Positions 63,936-64,000 of a stretch of 64,000 nucleotides of DNA are shown piece after piece. Within the stretch, counting starts at the first letter, position 1. Each line of letters starts with the position of its first letter. A model generated the notes under the pieces. That model was given only the letters and a program-made list of their open reading frames with translations, searched no databases and was not told the origin of the DNA. Made by a program: the position numbers and the translations under genes. Origin of the DNA: Aplidium turbinatum (Eukaryota; Chordata; Ascidiacea; Aplousobranchia; Polyclinidae); assembly GCA_918807975.1 (NCBI GenBank), contig OU964928.1, forward strand, positions 2,418,001 through 2,482,000. Reading direction: 5' to 3'.

Positions 63936-64000
63936 ATGGGCTGAAACGGCAATCGAAACTCGAAAGGGCGCTGGTTCGACACCGCTCAAGAGCATGCGGC
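63936..64000 (+). repeat. SINE head, cut by window end
   Basis: AAAGGGCGCTGGTTCGACAC near 63963 matches the B-box region of the tRNA-derived SINE family, followed by GCTCAAGAGCATGCGGC as in the body. The rest lies outside the window. Confidence 0.5.

Overview
The window is nuclear DNA of an animal, with intron-split genes, AT-rich introns and about two thirds transposon-derived sequence. A corin-like protease gene, a P4-ATPase of the ATP10 type, a COMM-domain gene, a tRNA-derived SINE with an (ATCA)n tail and many hAT-type elements would fit an invertebrate deuterostome, perhaps an ascidian. The species cannot be read from the sequence with certainty.

Host genes. (1) 3528-14174, plus strand: the 3' part of a corin-like mosaic serine protease. 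Thirteen exons can be read with consistent splice phases, in the order LDLa, LDLa, Frizzled, LDLa x3, SRCR, trypsin domain, stop. (2) 20435-17357, minus strand: a small three-exon COMM-domain gene, closest in sequence to COMMD8. (3) 44750-58305, plus strand: three N-terminal exons of an ATP10-like phospholipid flippase whose remaining exons lie beyond the window.

Transposons. 1-3496 holds a hAT-like terminus, a BEL/Pao-like gag fossil and a hAT deletion derivative. 15-25 kb carries small inverted-repeat elements around the COMM gene. 24.6-33.5 kb is a hAT element with tandem BED-type fingers beside a 6.6-kb element. The latter has perfect terminal repeats, two opposed arrays of about 205-bp units and an 897-codon ORF that joins a DDE-like transposase to an Ulp1-type and a truncated USP-type peptidase. 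This is the most unusual system in the window. 33.6-42.8 kb has more hAT elements, a 9-bp-TSD foldback and a chimeric retrosequence. 48.4-54.75 kb is a nest of elements inside the ATP10 intron: a hAT-like element holds a 5-kb long-inverted-repeat element, which holds a truncated LINE. 55.0-58.17 kb is another inverted-repeat element, ending 9 bp before an ATP10 exon. 58.3-64 kb is mostly featureless intron with two copies of a short element that carries TTAGGG-like repeats.

Exon limits were chosen by hand from GT/AG sites and reading phase. Element limits come from visible terminal repeats and target-site duplications (TSDs). No searches could be run, so family names rest on recognised motifs.
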